Shown: positions 52,881 to 62,665 of the stretch, in pieces | How the letters are laid out: every line of letters begins with the position of its first letter | How positions within the stretch are numbered: the stretch's first letter is position 1 | Source of the DNA: Emiliania huxleyi CCMP1516 | Lineage: Eukaryota; Haptophyta; Isochrysidales; Noelaerhabdaceae | Reading direction: 5' to 3' | Assembly: GCF_000372725.1 (NCBI RefSeq) | Contig: NW_005200922.1 | Location: forward strand, 10,777-74,776 | Length of the DNA stretch: 64,000 nt | Notes under the pieces: generated by a model | What the model was told of the DNA's origin: nothing | Seen by the model: the letters and a program-made list of their open reading frames with translations, nothing else | Databases searched by the model: none | Made by a program: the position numbers and the translations under genes

Positions 52881-53869
52881 CAGTGACCCGGCGCCCACGC
52901 CTCGATCTTCTTGGGCAGCAGCTGGTTCGACAGGTCCTCGCCGTGGCCTAGGCAGGCGTTGTCGCCCTCGCCCCACGTGAAAATGGCGCCGTCGGCGGTG
53001 AGGGCGAGGCTGTGGTCGCCTCCAGCCGACACAGCGACGACGCGCTGCCCAGCAAAGGCCTCAATCTTCTTGGGCAGCGACTGGCTCTGCGTGTCGCCGT
53101 GGCCCAACTGGCCCTCGAGGCCCCAGCCCCAGCTCCAGACGGAGCCGTCAGCGGTGAGGGCGAGGATGTGGATGGTTTCAGCCGACACGGCGACGACGCG
53201 CCGCCCAGCAAAGGCCTCGACCATCTTTGGCAGCAGCTGGTTCTGCTCGTCGCCGTGGCCCAGCTTGCCTTCGACTCCATCGCCCCAGCTCCAGACAGCT
53301 CCGTCGGCGGTGAGGGCGATGCTGTGAATCTCTCCAGCCGTTACAGCGACGACGCGCTGGCCCGCCAAAACCTTCTTCTTCGGCAGCAGCTGGGTCTGCT
53401 CGTCGCCGTGGCCCAGCGTGCCAAAGTCTCCGTCGCCCCAGCTCCAGACGGAGCCGTCTGCGGTGAGGGCGAGGTTGTGATCGACTCCAGCCGACACCGC
53501 GACGACGCGCTGGCCCGCAAAGGTCTCGACCTTCTTGGGCAGCGGCTGGTCCTGCCAGTCGCCGTGGCCCAGCCGGCCAAAGGCTCCCCAACCCCAGCTC
53601 CAGACGGCTCCGTCGGCGGTGAGGGCGAGGCTGTGTGCGTAGCCAACCGACACGGCGACGACGCGCCGACCTGCAAAGGCCTCGACCTTCTTGGGCAGCA
53701 GCTGGTCTTGCGTGTCACCGTGGCCCAGCCGGCCGTAGTCTCCCCAGCCCCAGCTCCAGACTGCGCCGTCGGCGGTGAGGGCGATGCTGTGGTCATCTCC
53801 AACCGACACGCTCACGGCACGCTCACCCAGCGCCGACGGGAGGCGGGTCGGCGTGTTGAGCCGCCTCAC
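52880..53869 (-). CDS. RCC1-repeat protein
   Basis: A 329-codon frame made of six to seven RCC1 propeller repeats of ~51 residues (SVGDDHSIALTADGAVWSWG WGDYGRLGHGDTQDQLLPKK VEAF...), ending KIEAWAPGH. The DNA repeats are highly alike, pointing to recent internal duplication. Upstream the family sequence continues (LCLSALLREHNPPARAAAGR HHSLFIDGEG) to about 54030, but one base out of frame with the first repeat. So the annotated start is a minimum; a one-base indel separates the two parts. Function unknown; such lineage-expanded RCC1 proteins are not the Ran exchange factor itself. Confidence 0.8.
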   Translation of the reverse strand: MRRLNTPTRLPSALGERAVSVSVGDDHSIALTADGAVWSWGWGDYGRLGHGDTQDQLLPKKVEAFAGRRVVAVSVGYAHSLALTADGAVWSWGWGAFGRLGHGDWQDQPLPKKVETFAGQRVVAVSAGVDHNLALTADGSVWSWGDGDFGTLGHGDEQTQLLPKKKVLAGQRVVAVTAGEIHSIALTADGAVWSWGDGVEGKLGHGDEQNQLLPKMVEAFAGRRVVAVSAETIHILALTADGSVWSWGWGLEGQLGHGDTQSQSLPKKIEAFAGQRVVAVSAGGDHSLALTADGAIFTWGEGDNACLGHGEDLSNQLLPKKIEAWAPGH

Positions 53870-53898
53870 GCCCTCGCCGTGGCCAAGCAGCGCGGGGA

Positions 53899-56280
53899 TT
53901 GGATTGTAGTCCGGCGCCGAGCCGCACGACGAGAGCCGCCCTCGCCGTCAATGAAGAGGCTGTGATGCCGGCCTGCAGCCGCCCTCGCCGGCGGGTTGTG
54001 CTCGCGCAGCAGCGCCGAAAGGCACAGCCACCGCACCATGTCAGACAGCCGCCGCCGCGCTGTGGTAAGAGACGTGGGACACACACATGCACGCACGCGG
54101 CGGACATAGACGTGGATCCTCCCGAGCCGCCCGACCCCGACGAAGAGCTCCCGCCAGACGACGGGACGCATGGCGCCTCCGCGCCATCGCCAAGCACGCC
54201 GCCGCCCACCCGCCTCCTCGACCTCCCCACGGACCTCCTCGTGCGCGCTTTCTCTCGCTGCGACCCCGCCGACATCGCTCGCGTCGCGGCCGTCTCTCGT
54301 CTGGGGGGGCGACCCCCCCATCTTTGTTTACCGATGCGTCCTAGAATGCAAAAACGCATTCTAGGACGCACTTTTCATCTCAAAGATACCATGTGTCTCG
54401 GGTACACAGGGCATTCTAGGATGCGATGGCTGTCCTGGAGATAGCCGCGCCGTGTCTTTTGTTACGCGTTCCATCTTAGACGCCACAAGCATCTATAGAT
54501 GCACAGCTGTTCTGAGATGGCACTTGCATACTAGATCACATTTTACTATACTTGGACAGGGAAGCGTCTCAGGAGACACCGTGTGTCGGGTGCACCGGGC
54601 ACCGAGGGGGGAGCAGGGAGCCAGGGAGCACGAAAAGGCGGTGTGATCTCTCGGCACCCCCTGGGGGCCCTGCCTTGAGTGCTCGTGTGAGGTCTCTCCT
54701 CGCGGCCTGCCCCTCCTGGAGAACCAGGTTCTCAGCACCGCGCATGCATCTGCTCGCGCCACGAGCTCTGGGCGCAAAGACCAAAGTTGCATGCACTGCT
54801 TACGACGATCCGACGGCGACGCCGCCTCCCCCCCCCACCAACCAGTTTGCGCGGCAGGTAGCGGGGCCAGTTCGAGGCTGAGGGCGTGGGCGTGCGCCTA
54901 GACACGGAAGACAGCGTACTTCCGAGAGTCGGCCAGGGGCGCGGTTTTTCTTGTTTGACTTGGCGATTTGAGGGACCGGGCATCCCGACTCGCTCCAGCT
55001 CCAGCTCCTGCTCCTCGCTCCTCGCTCGGTGAGCTGTCGCCCACCAGCGCGCGGCGACCGCGCGCACACCGTGCCCGCCGGCTCGCCGCCCTCCTCACCA
55101 CCCGTCGGCGCTGTCCGCAGGCATGTGAGTCAGAACGGCGACCGCGCAGCGCGCACGGGTGTCTTGCTCGCCACCACCCTCTCGCCCCCGCTCCGTGACC
55201 GCCGCCGCCCGCGCCACCGCCGCCGCCAACACCGCCTCGCGCCTCGCGCCTCGCTCTCGCCGCCCCCGCCGCCCGCCCTCGACCTCGCGACGGCGTCCTT
55301 CTGGGGATCTGCGGGTGGCTTGCCCGCCTCGCCGCCGCCCCCACAGCGTGACCGCTTCCGCCGCCCCCACAGCGTGACCGCTTCCGCTCGATCGGTGAGC
55401 CGTCGCCCACCACGCGCGCTCTCACGGCGACCGCGGGCCGCTCATCGCCTCCGCCACGTCGCAGGTGTTTGATCTGGGCAGGAAGCGGCGCTGGTGACGG
55501 CAACCGGCAGCCACGTGCACGGAGTGCTAAGCGAGGTGCCTGTGTCCAAGTCTGAGTAGCCCGTGGCCGTGAGTGGCGTCAGGGGCAGTGTTCTGTGACT
55601 GTGTCCTGTGCGTGCTGTTCAGTGTGAGTCGGTGCAGCGGTGGGCCTGCTGCCGCTGCCACACGTGAGAGCCGCTGTCCGTGCCCCAGCACGTTGCGCGG
55701 AGAGGCTATAGGGCGCCCACCCACGAGTGCTCGGGTGGGCGCGCCGCGGCTGTGCGAGTAGTAGCGCAGCAGCCGCGGCGCACAGCCGGGGGCACGGCCC
55801 GCCGCGCAGCGCTCGCCACACCGTCTTTTCGTTTTCTTTTTTGTTTTTATACGTGCGTGTATTTCTTGAGATCCACACGCTGTTCAAAATATGCGCGCGT
55901 CTTCTGAGACACGCGCTGTTCACAGTATGCACGGCGCGTCTTTTGAGACAGCAACGCCAATCGGAGATGCCGCGAGCAATTCGGGATGCGCGGAGCAACT
56001 AATAAGTAATATAGACTCGCGCATCTTAGGATGCTCGAGCATACCGAGGACAGCGAGCGTCTAAGTAGGAGGCCTACTAGACGCACTCTAATCCAGAGAC
56101 GCATTCGGTAAACAAAGATGGGGGGGTCGCCCCCCCAGACGTCTCTCGCTCCTCTTCCACGCCTCGCTTGCAGTAGAGGGCATCCGCTTGTGGGCGCAAG
56201 AGCGCGGCTTCGAGCTGCCCGAGAAAAAGAAATCGCGCGTTGCTGTGAAAGAGAGCCGGCTGGCGCACCGGCGATACTAA
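53899..56280 (+). pseudogene. F-box gene split by a DNA transposon
   Basis: Before the insertion the frame reads TPPPTRLLDLPTDLLVRAFS RCDPADIARVAAVSR, a clear F-box (Skp1-binding). After the insertion (56140 on) it resumes as SLLFHASLAVEGIRLWAQER GFELPEKKKSRVAVKESRLA HRRY and stops at 56280, the usual continuation of this haptophyte F-box family. The two halves are one base out of register when the target duplication is removed, so the gene was hit by a further one-base loss or the boundary is imprecise. The start at 53899 is uncertain, because 53899-54030 overlaps the RCC1 5' part. Confidence 0.7.
54300..56139. mobile_element. Non-autonomous DNA transposon, Mutator-like (1840 bp)
   Basis: Ends are inverted: TCTGGGGGGGCGACCCCCCC + ATCTTTGTTTACCGA at the left and its complement at the right (56105-56139). 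The 9-bp target duplication CGTCTCTCG lies at 54291-54299 and 56140-56148. Each TIR is itself a G7-C7 palindrome. No transposase frame is visible inside. The interior (54900-55500) is GC-rich with GTGAGC...GCAG signals, as if a captured gene piece. The Mutator-like call rests on TSD length and TIR style only. Confidence 0.8.
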
Positions 56281-56448
56281 CCCAGCGCGCCGCGAGATAC
56301 TTGAAAGCCCTGATGTAGCCGGTTCTTTTGCGGTATCTCCCCGTATCTCCCCGTATCATCTCCCCGCATGTCCGCGTATCTGTCCGGTATCTCCCCGCAC
56401 GTCCCGTATCTCGTATCCCCCGGTATCTCCCTGAGCTGTCCATGGACT

Positions 56449-59400
56449 TCACGCGACGCGGAGGGCCTCCACGGCAGCGGCGAGAGCGTCGGCACACGCC
56501 TCTCCGCTCGGCGGCGTGCTCGCCATCTCTCCCGTCTCCTCGTGGATGTACACGTGCCTATTAATATATTATAATTAATTAATATATTATTAGTTAATAT
56601 ACTATCTCTCGTGGATGTACACGTGCCTCTGCCGCCTCGCGTGGAAGACCTTGACCCAGCCAGCCGGCGGTGCGAGTGGCGGGGCGGCGGCAGGCGCCTC
56701 TTCCTCGCCCTCTTCCTCGGCCTCCCCCGCGGCGCCGCCAGCCTCCGGACGGCCACCCCCGCGAGACTCGACCTGGGCGGGCCCGCACGCCGCGCCTTTC
56801 CTGGGCAGCCCCCCCCCGGCAGGCAAGCCCGCACTGCGCGCAAGCTGCTCGCGCGAGGGCGGGTGCGGCTTGGGCGCGAGCGTGCTGCGCGCGGCCCGGT
56901 TCAGCTGCGGGCAGCGCACGTCGGCCAGCGGTGTGCGGGCGGCGGACGAGGCCGAAGCAGGCCGGAGGTGCAGCTGTGTCTGTGGCGGCGGCGAGGCGGC
57001 CGCGATCGGCAGAGGTGCGGACGCGGGCCGAGGCTTTGGCATCTGTTGCGCCGCGGCACGAGGCTGCTGCGGCTTGTGCTGCGGCTTGGCTTCCGGCGCG
57101 CTGTGCTTCGACCTGCCCAGGGGCAGAGCGGCGCTCGCGAGAGCCCGCGACGGCTCGCCGCGGCCCACGGGTCTGCTCGCCCCTCCTTGCCCGGCGCTGT
57201 GCCGCGCGGGCTGGGCAGCGAGGCCGGCGCGGGAGGAGGAGAGGGAAGCGAGGCAGCTCGACTGCGCCGCCCTGACGGCCGCCGATCGGAAGAGCTCTCC
57301 GCACGCGCCGCACTCCGCCTCGGCCGAGTGGCTCAGCACGCCGCACCTGTTCACAGCTCCTCTCTTCACAGCTCCTCTCTTCACAGCTCCCGCCGCATGG
57401 CTCAGCACGCCGCACCGGCAGCGGCGAACCAGAGCCCTCGCCGACGCCGCGGTGCCGCACGCCTCCTCCCACGCGTACACCTACCTCAGATACAGGCAAC
57501 ATCACATCTCGGCTAGATCTCGGTCATGATCTCGGCTAGATCTCGCCTCGCTCGCGCCAAGCGGCGGGCCAGTCACGGGGCCGAAGCGCCACGTGAGCCC
57601 GGCAAAGTCGAGGACCACGCACCCCTCCTTGCCTGTGCATAGAACGAGCCGTGAAGAGATGAGCCCTGCCATCTCGAGGACCACGCACCCCTCCTTGCCT
57701 TTTGCCGCCCTCAGAGCGCGCCCCACCTGCTGGACGTAGAGCTAATTAATAATTAGTAGTTGATTAATAGTTAATTAGTTAATGCCCCACCTGCTGGACG
57801 TAGAGGCGGCGGGAGCGGGTCGGCCGCAGCAGCAGCACCGCGCCGACCTCGGGCAAGTCGAACCCCTACCAGCAAAGAACTGAACCCTGGTACCCTTACC
57901 TCGGGCAAGTCGAACCCGTCGCAGAGGACGTCGCAGTTCAGAGGACGCGAGACACAGCCGAGAGGCAGCCGAGAGGCAGCCGAGAGGCAGCCGAGAGGCA
58001 GCCGAGAGGCAGCCGAGGTGCAGCCGAGGTGCAGCCGAGATGCAGCCGAGATATACGCCTCGCAGAGGACGTCGCAGTTGCAGAGCACGTGCAGCGACCC
58101 CTCGCGCATCCGATCGAAGAGAGACTCGCGCTCTGCGGCGGACGTGTCGCCATCGAGGTGGGCGGCGGCGATGCCGGCCTGCGCCAACCAAACCGCAAGC
58201 AGGTCTAGCCGAGATCTAGCCGAGATCTAGCCGAGGTGCAGCCGAGGTGCAGCCGAGGTCTAGCCGAGGTCTAGCCGAGGTGCAGGCCTGCGCCATCCGA
58301 GCCGCGAGCAGCCTCGAGTCGGCGACGCGAGCGCAAAAGGCGACGGCGCGCACGCCGCGCGCGCGCGCGCGGTACTTTGCGATGATGGCGTCGACCTAAT
58401 TAAGTGTTAATTAAGAGTTAGTTAAGAGTTAATTCAGAGTCCTTTGCGATGATGGCGTCGACCTCGGCTTCGAACGGGGCCGCGGTGCCGCCGGCGCGGG
58501 GAGGGGGGCCGCCGTAGACGGTGGGGCGGACGAGGAGGCGGCGGTCGATGAGAGTCGAGATGGAGGGGCCGAAGGCAGCCCCGGTGAAGACCTGGGGAGA
58601 GATGGGCAGAGATGGGGAGATGTGGGGAGATGTGGCGGCCCCGGTGAAGACCTGGGGAGAGATGGGCAGAGATGGGGAGATGTGGGGAGATAGACCTGCT
58701 CGAGCCGCTCCTCGGGCGAGGAGCGGAAGGGCGTCGCCGTCACGCCGAGCACGCGGCACGACTCGCCTGCTCACAGCTCTTCTATTCACAGCTCTTCTAT
58801 TCACACCGAGCACGCGGCACGGCTCGCCCAGCCGGCGGAGGAGCGACGCGTACGTGTGCGCGAAAGCGGCGTGCGCCTCGTCCACGACGGCGAGCGAGAA
58901 GCGGCGGAGCCACCTATCTCCCCATATCTCCCATATCTGCCTGTATCTCGTCCACGACGGCCAGCGAGAAGCGGCGGAGCCACCGCGCGTGCTGCTCGAG
59001 CGTGCGGCCGTGCAGGCTCTGAATCATCGCCACCTGCACCGGCCTCTCGAGCTGCAGCGCGCTGCTCCCGCCCACCAGCCCGACCAGCTCCGAGCCGAAG
59101 CCAACCTTGATGAACGCGCGGCGCGTCTGCTCAAGGAGCGTGCGGCTGTTGACGAGCAGAAGGCAGCGGCCGCCGGCGGCGAGCTCGGAGGCGCACTCTG
59201 CCGCGGCCACGTGCGTCTTGCCGCCTCCCGTCGGGAGGTAGGCCAGCACGGAGCCATGCCCCTCGGAGAAGCGGTCGCGGACGGCGGCCAGCAGCGAGGC
59301 CTGGTAGTCTCGCAGCTGCACCGCTGGCACTGCAAAGCGGAAGGGCGGCAGCTCGTCCCCGCTATGGACCGGGACGCCGTCCTCACGTGGCTGATGGAGT

Positions 59401-59513
59401 GAGATGCCTTCAAGTGAGTCAAGGAGGCCGCCGAGGTCGTCGGTGTCTCCCGATTCCGTCACTGCTTCGCCAGAGCTGACGTCGGAGTCGGACTCGCTGC
59501 TCCGCATATGCAT
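56449..59513 (-). CDS. SF2 DEAH-type helicase with zinc and WW-like C-terminus
   Basis: ATG 59513 (MHMRSSESDSDVSSGEAVTE). Motifs in order: Q-like VPAVQLRDYQASLLAAVRD; Walker A YLPTGGGKTHVAA (59213-59233); Ia LLLVNSRTLLEQTRRAF; SLAVVDE|AHAA (DEAH, split by an intron near 58.9 kb); motif III GVTATPFRSSPEERLEQV; then AGIAAAHLDGDTSAAERESL; FDLPEVGAVLLLRPT; and VI YVQQVGRALRAAKGKEGCVV. The C-terminal part has CRCGVLSH...ECGACGEL (zinc ribbon-like), an Ala/Pro region, and GWVKVFHARRQRHVYIHEET, a WW-like unit, ending EALRVA. The helicase half resembles SSL2/type III-like ATPases. About eight exon-copy introns. Target nucleic acid unknown. Confidence 0.82.
56558..56626 (-). other. Exon-copy intron in the helicase WW-like unit
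   Basis: CAGAG|GCACGTGTACATCCACGAG, AT-rich TTAATATATTATA block, TTAATAG|GCACGTGTACATCCACGAG. 69 bp, GC-AG, restores RQRHVYIHEETGE. Confidence 0.82.
57955..58060 (-). repeat. AGCCGAGAGGC / AGCCGAGGTGC microrepeat in helicase intron
   Basis: Nine or ten units (coding strand TCTCGGCTGCC), flanked by copies of CAGAGGACG(T)CGCAGTT. A related block lies at 58203-58285. Confidence 0.8.
58590..58695 (-). repeat. GGGGAGATG microrepeat with exon copy in helicase
   Basis: GCCCCGGTGAAGACCTGGGG + AGATGGGCAGAGATGGGG block present twice in tandem. Confidence 0.8.
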
Positions 59514-59529
59514 GTATCGACTCAAGCAG

Positions 59530-59890
59530 CTTGAAAAACAAGAATTCAACAAGCCTCTCTCGCACAGCACACAGGTTCGACACAGGTACCAAAAGAGGCA
59601 CAGCCTGCGACGGACCTTTAGAAGGCGCCGTCGTCCTCATGGAGGTGGGCACGATCGGGGGGACAGTCGAATCCGCGAGCACCGTAGTGCTCGCCGAAAA
59701 GACCATCCCCATCATCCCAACCCCCCCGGCGACCCCCTCGCCGCTTGCCCCGCCAGCGGGCACTGCTGGGCACGGGACTGGCGCGCACTGGCACTAACAC
59801 AGGAATTTTACCAAAAGCTGCCTCGCACAACACTGGGCACGGGACTGGCACAAGAATTTTCGAAGAAATCGCACAACACTGGGGCAGGCT
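59530..59890 (-). repeat. Dispersed AATTCTT-type element fragment
   Basis: Reverse-complement match to 44930-45180 and then to 45443-45490 (GTTAGTGCCAGTGCGCGCC; CCCAGTGTTGTGCGAGG). Two CCCAGTGTTGTGCGAGG units near 59830 and 59875. Confidence 0.7.
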
Positions 59891-60325
59891 GCTAGCCAGC
59901 AACACCGCGCCCAAGGGCGGCATCGATGTATCCAAGGAGTCATCGCCGCCTGACTTCGTTGGGATGGGGGCCACGCCAGCCATTCCGCCTTCTGCCAGGC
60001 ACCGTGGCCGCTGCCAGTGCTTACTTCATTGGCAACCGTATCATCGATTCAGACGTGCAGAACGGCTGCTGCGAAGCAGCCGTCATCGCTGGTGCCATCA
60101 TCGCCGTTCGCATCTCCTCCGCTGGCCAGAGCGGCCGCCGCAAGGCAGCCACCAGAGGCATCACCGCAGCTATCTACCGTGGCCGCCGGGAGGCAGCCGC
60201 CATCGCCAGGACGCCTCACGAGCCTACGGAGGGCCTCGACCAAACCCGGTCAGACCACTCCAATCCCCACGAGCGCCTGCTGGCCATCTCGAGACATTCG
60301 CAAAGAACGCTAGCTACATGGGAGG
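59891..60325 (+). other. Region with a coding-like frame, unrecognised
   Basis: A plus frame (VAAASAYFIGNRIIDSDVQN GCCEAAVIAGAIIAVRI ... GRRKAATRGITAAIYRGRRE) runs into the repeat at 60326. It may be part of a mobile element. Confidence 0.3.
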
Positions 60326-60765
<440 letters not shown>

Positions 60766-62618
60766 CAGTGCGAGGCGTGGCGATAGAAATCGGGGCGTCG
60801 GCATCCAGCAGCCGATTTCTGTTTCGGCGAGGGAAATCGGGCGAGCCAGCAGCCGATTTCTGTAAGCGATTTCTGCCAAAATTTTCTTCGGCGCTGCGCG
60901 CCGGTCACTATACGGTCTAGATACTAGTACACTAAAAGGTTGCCCTGAGATACGAATTCAATCCTCCCGCTTAACCTTTATTTCGTGTGTGCGTGCTCGC
61001 TCGTGCCTCGTGCGCCGAACCAAGTTCTGCTTCAACAAACCCGTCGAGAGGCCACGTCACGCCGGTGTCCCCTTTTTCTGCATCTTTGTGGGTGTGGCAG
61101 CCCACTTTGCCAGTCCCTAGAGGTGTCTTTGACATTTGACTTCGATGTCTGGTGGGGGACGATTTATGTCTGGTGGGGGACGCGGGTGCTCAAAGGTTGC
61201 GGGCGTGTCACCACTCGCGCCTTCGCTCTCGACACTGGGTTCTGGACATGCAACGACATGCCGAAAAGGGAGCGATCCGCGGCGCAGGCACGCGCTGAGG
61301 CCGTGTATAGACGCGCCAATCCGGATGATAGGGGCGATCGGGGCCGTGACCGCAGGGCCGAGAAGGTCGAGTACAGACGCAGACTCAAGAAAACGAGAGC
61401 GGAGGCCGCCGCCCTCGCGGTGCCTGACGCTGCTCCTGCGGCTCTCGTTCCCGTCCCGATTCCGTCTACCGTCCCTCGGCCACGGGCCCTCGGCCAGCAC
61501 GGCAGGGGCCACCTGCTCGTCGCGAGGCAGCCGAGCTTGGCACTTCCGCCGCCCCTCGCCGCTCTTCCACCTACAATTGCTCCTCGCCTCGTCGCTCCGA
61601 TCCCGCCTTTGGCGCCGACCGCGAGCCGGTACGGCGGCCTCGCCCTGCGCGACATCGCCTTTGGCAGCAGCCAGGGTCGCCTCGGCAAGGGCGGCCAAGG
61701 CACCGTTAGGCTTGGCCGCCACTACGGTGGTCGTCTCGCGGTGAAGCAGCCGCTGCGCGCGAGCAGCGCCTTCGCCTCCGAGTGTCAGATCGCGGCAGCA
61801 CTACACCATGAGAACATCATCTATGTGATGGGCTTTGCATGCGCCCCGCGCGAGACGCCGTTCCTCGCTCTCGACTATGCCGACGCAGGGACTCTGGGAG
61901 ATTTGTTGATCGGGGATCAGAGGGGCGAGAGCCGCTCCCTCGGCGTGCAGATTGCAAGAGCAATGTCGTACCTGCACACGCGATCTCCCCCCATCGTGCA
62001 CCTTGACCTCAAGCCATCGAACGTGCTGCTGTCGGCGCGCTCTGAGGGGCTTGTCGCTAAGCTGTGTGACTTTGGGCAGGCGAGGCGACTAGCCGTTGGG
62101 GCGCAGCTCTCGCACTCAGGCACGCCGGGTTGGCGGGCGCCCGAGCAGGTGCGGGTGGCCCGCGACTTTGCAGTCGTGCCGCTTTCGCGTGGCACCGACG
62201 CCTGGTCGCTAGGGTGTGTCCTGGCTGCGCTCGAGGCGCCGTCGGGCGTCTGCGACCCGTACCACTTCGCCACGGGCGACGCGCCAGGCAAGTGCGACTC
62301 GCGCCTCCGACACGAGCTCGACGCAATCGTCGCGAACGGCTTCACCCGCCCGTGTGTGCCCGATGAAAGCCGGCTTGCAGGTGTGGTCAGCGCGTGTACG
62401 CACGCCCTGCCTAGCGAGCGAGCGACGTGCGCGTGGGTGCGCGCCGAGCTCGAGCAGCTTATGATTTCTAAAATTTTCTTCGCGCCTGCGGCGCGGCAGA
62501 TCAGAGAAATCGGGCCGGCCTCGTGCCAGCAGCCGATTTCTATTTCGGCCAGGGAAATCAGCCAAATTTCCAGCAGCCAATTTCTAAACACCGATTTCTA
62601 AGGCAAGAGCACGCACTG
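60766..62618 (+). mobile_element. TIR transposon carrying a protein kinase (Tc1/mariner-like ends)
   Basis: Left end CAGTGCGAGGCG..TAGAAATCGG; right end (complement) CAGTGCGTGCTC..TAGAAATCGG. The flanks are TA on both sides (60764-60765 and 62619-62620). Removing the element and one TA restores the TTACCTTACC stretch of the repeat seen intact at 10701-11075. Subterminal 16-bp motif CCAGCAGCCGATTTCT (or one-base variants) occurs twice near each end, in the same orientation. TA duplication and CAGTG-type tips are features of the Tc1/mariner superfamily. The only gene inside is a Ser/Thr kinase; no DDE transposase frame is seen. Confidence 0.8.
61258..62601 (+). CDS. Ser/Thr protein kinase inside a transposon
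   Basis: Intronless, 447 residues from MPKRERSAAQARAEAVYRRA. The basic N-terminus and a proline-rich linker precede the kinase domain. It has the glycine loop RLGKGGQGTVRLG (~142-149), catalytic Lys in LAVKQP (~163), HLDLKPSNVLL (Asp ~250), CDFGQARRL (Asp ~271), GTPGWRAPEQV, and the DAWSLGCVLAALE helix. All core residues are present, so it looks active; it resembles TKL/RAF-like plant and algal kinases. The last ~45 residues (ISKIFFAPAARQIREIG ... FLNTDF) are encoded by the transposon's subterminal repeats. It may start earlier (the frame is open from 60985). Confidence 0.85.
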   Translation: MPKRERSAAQARAEAVYRRANPDDRGDRGRDRRAEKVEYRRRLKKTRAEAAALAVPDAAPAALVPVPIPSTVPRPRALGQHGRGHLLVARQPSLALPPPLAALPPTIAPRLVAPIPPLAPTASRYGGLALRDIAFGSSQGRLGKGGQGTVRLGRHYGGRLAVKQPLRASSAFASECQIAAALHHENIIYVMGFACAPRETPFLALDYADAGTLGDLLIGDQRGESRSLGVQIARAMSYLHTRSPPIVHLDLKPSNVLLSARSEGLVAKLCDFGQARRLAVGAQLSHSGTPGWRAPEQVRVARDFAVVPLSRGTDAWSLGCVLAALEAPSGVCDPYHFATGDAPGKCDSRLRHELDAIVANGFTRPCVPDESRLAGVVSACTHALPSERATCAWVRAELEQLMISKIFFAPAARQIREIGPASCQQPISISAREISQISSSQFLNTDF

Positions 62619-62665
62619 TACCTTACCTTAGGTGGGTCGCGTCCCCCGATTTCCATCATCTCACC
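62619..62665 (+). repeat. Dispersed (CA)n cassette, right remainder
   Basis: TACCTTACCTTAGGTGGGTC to TTCCATCATCTCACC, as at 11028-11075. Confidence 0.85.

Noticed and set aside
53012-53965. Plus-strand 317-codon frame across the RCC1 gene
   Set aside because: Its repeats simply mirror the RCC1 repeats on the minus strand.
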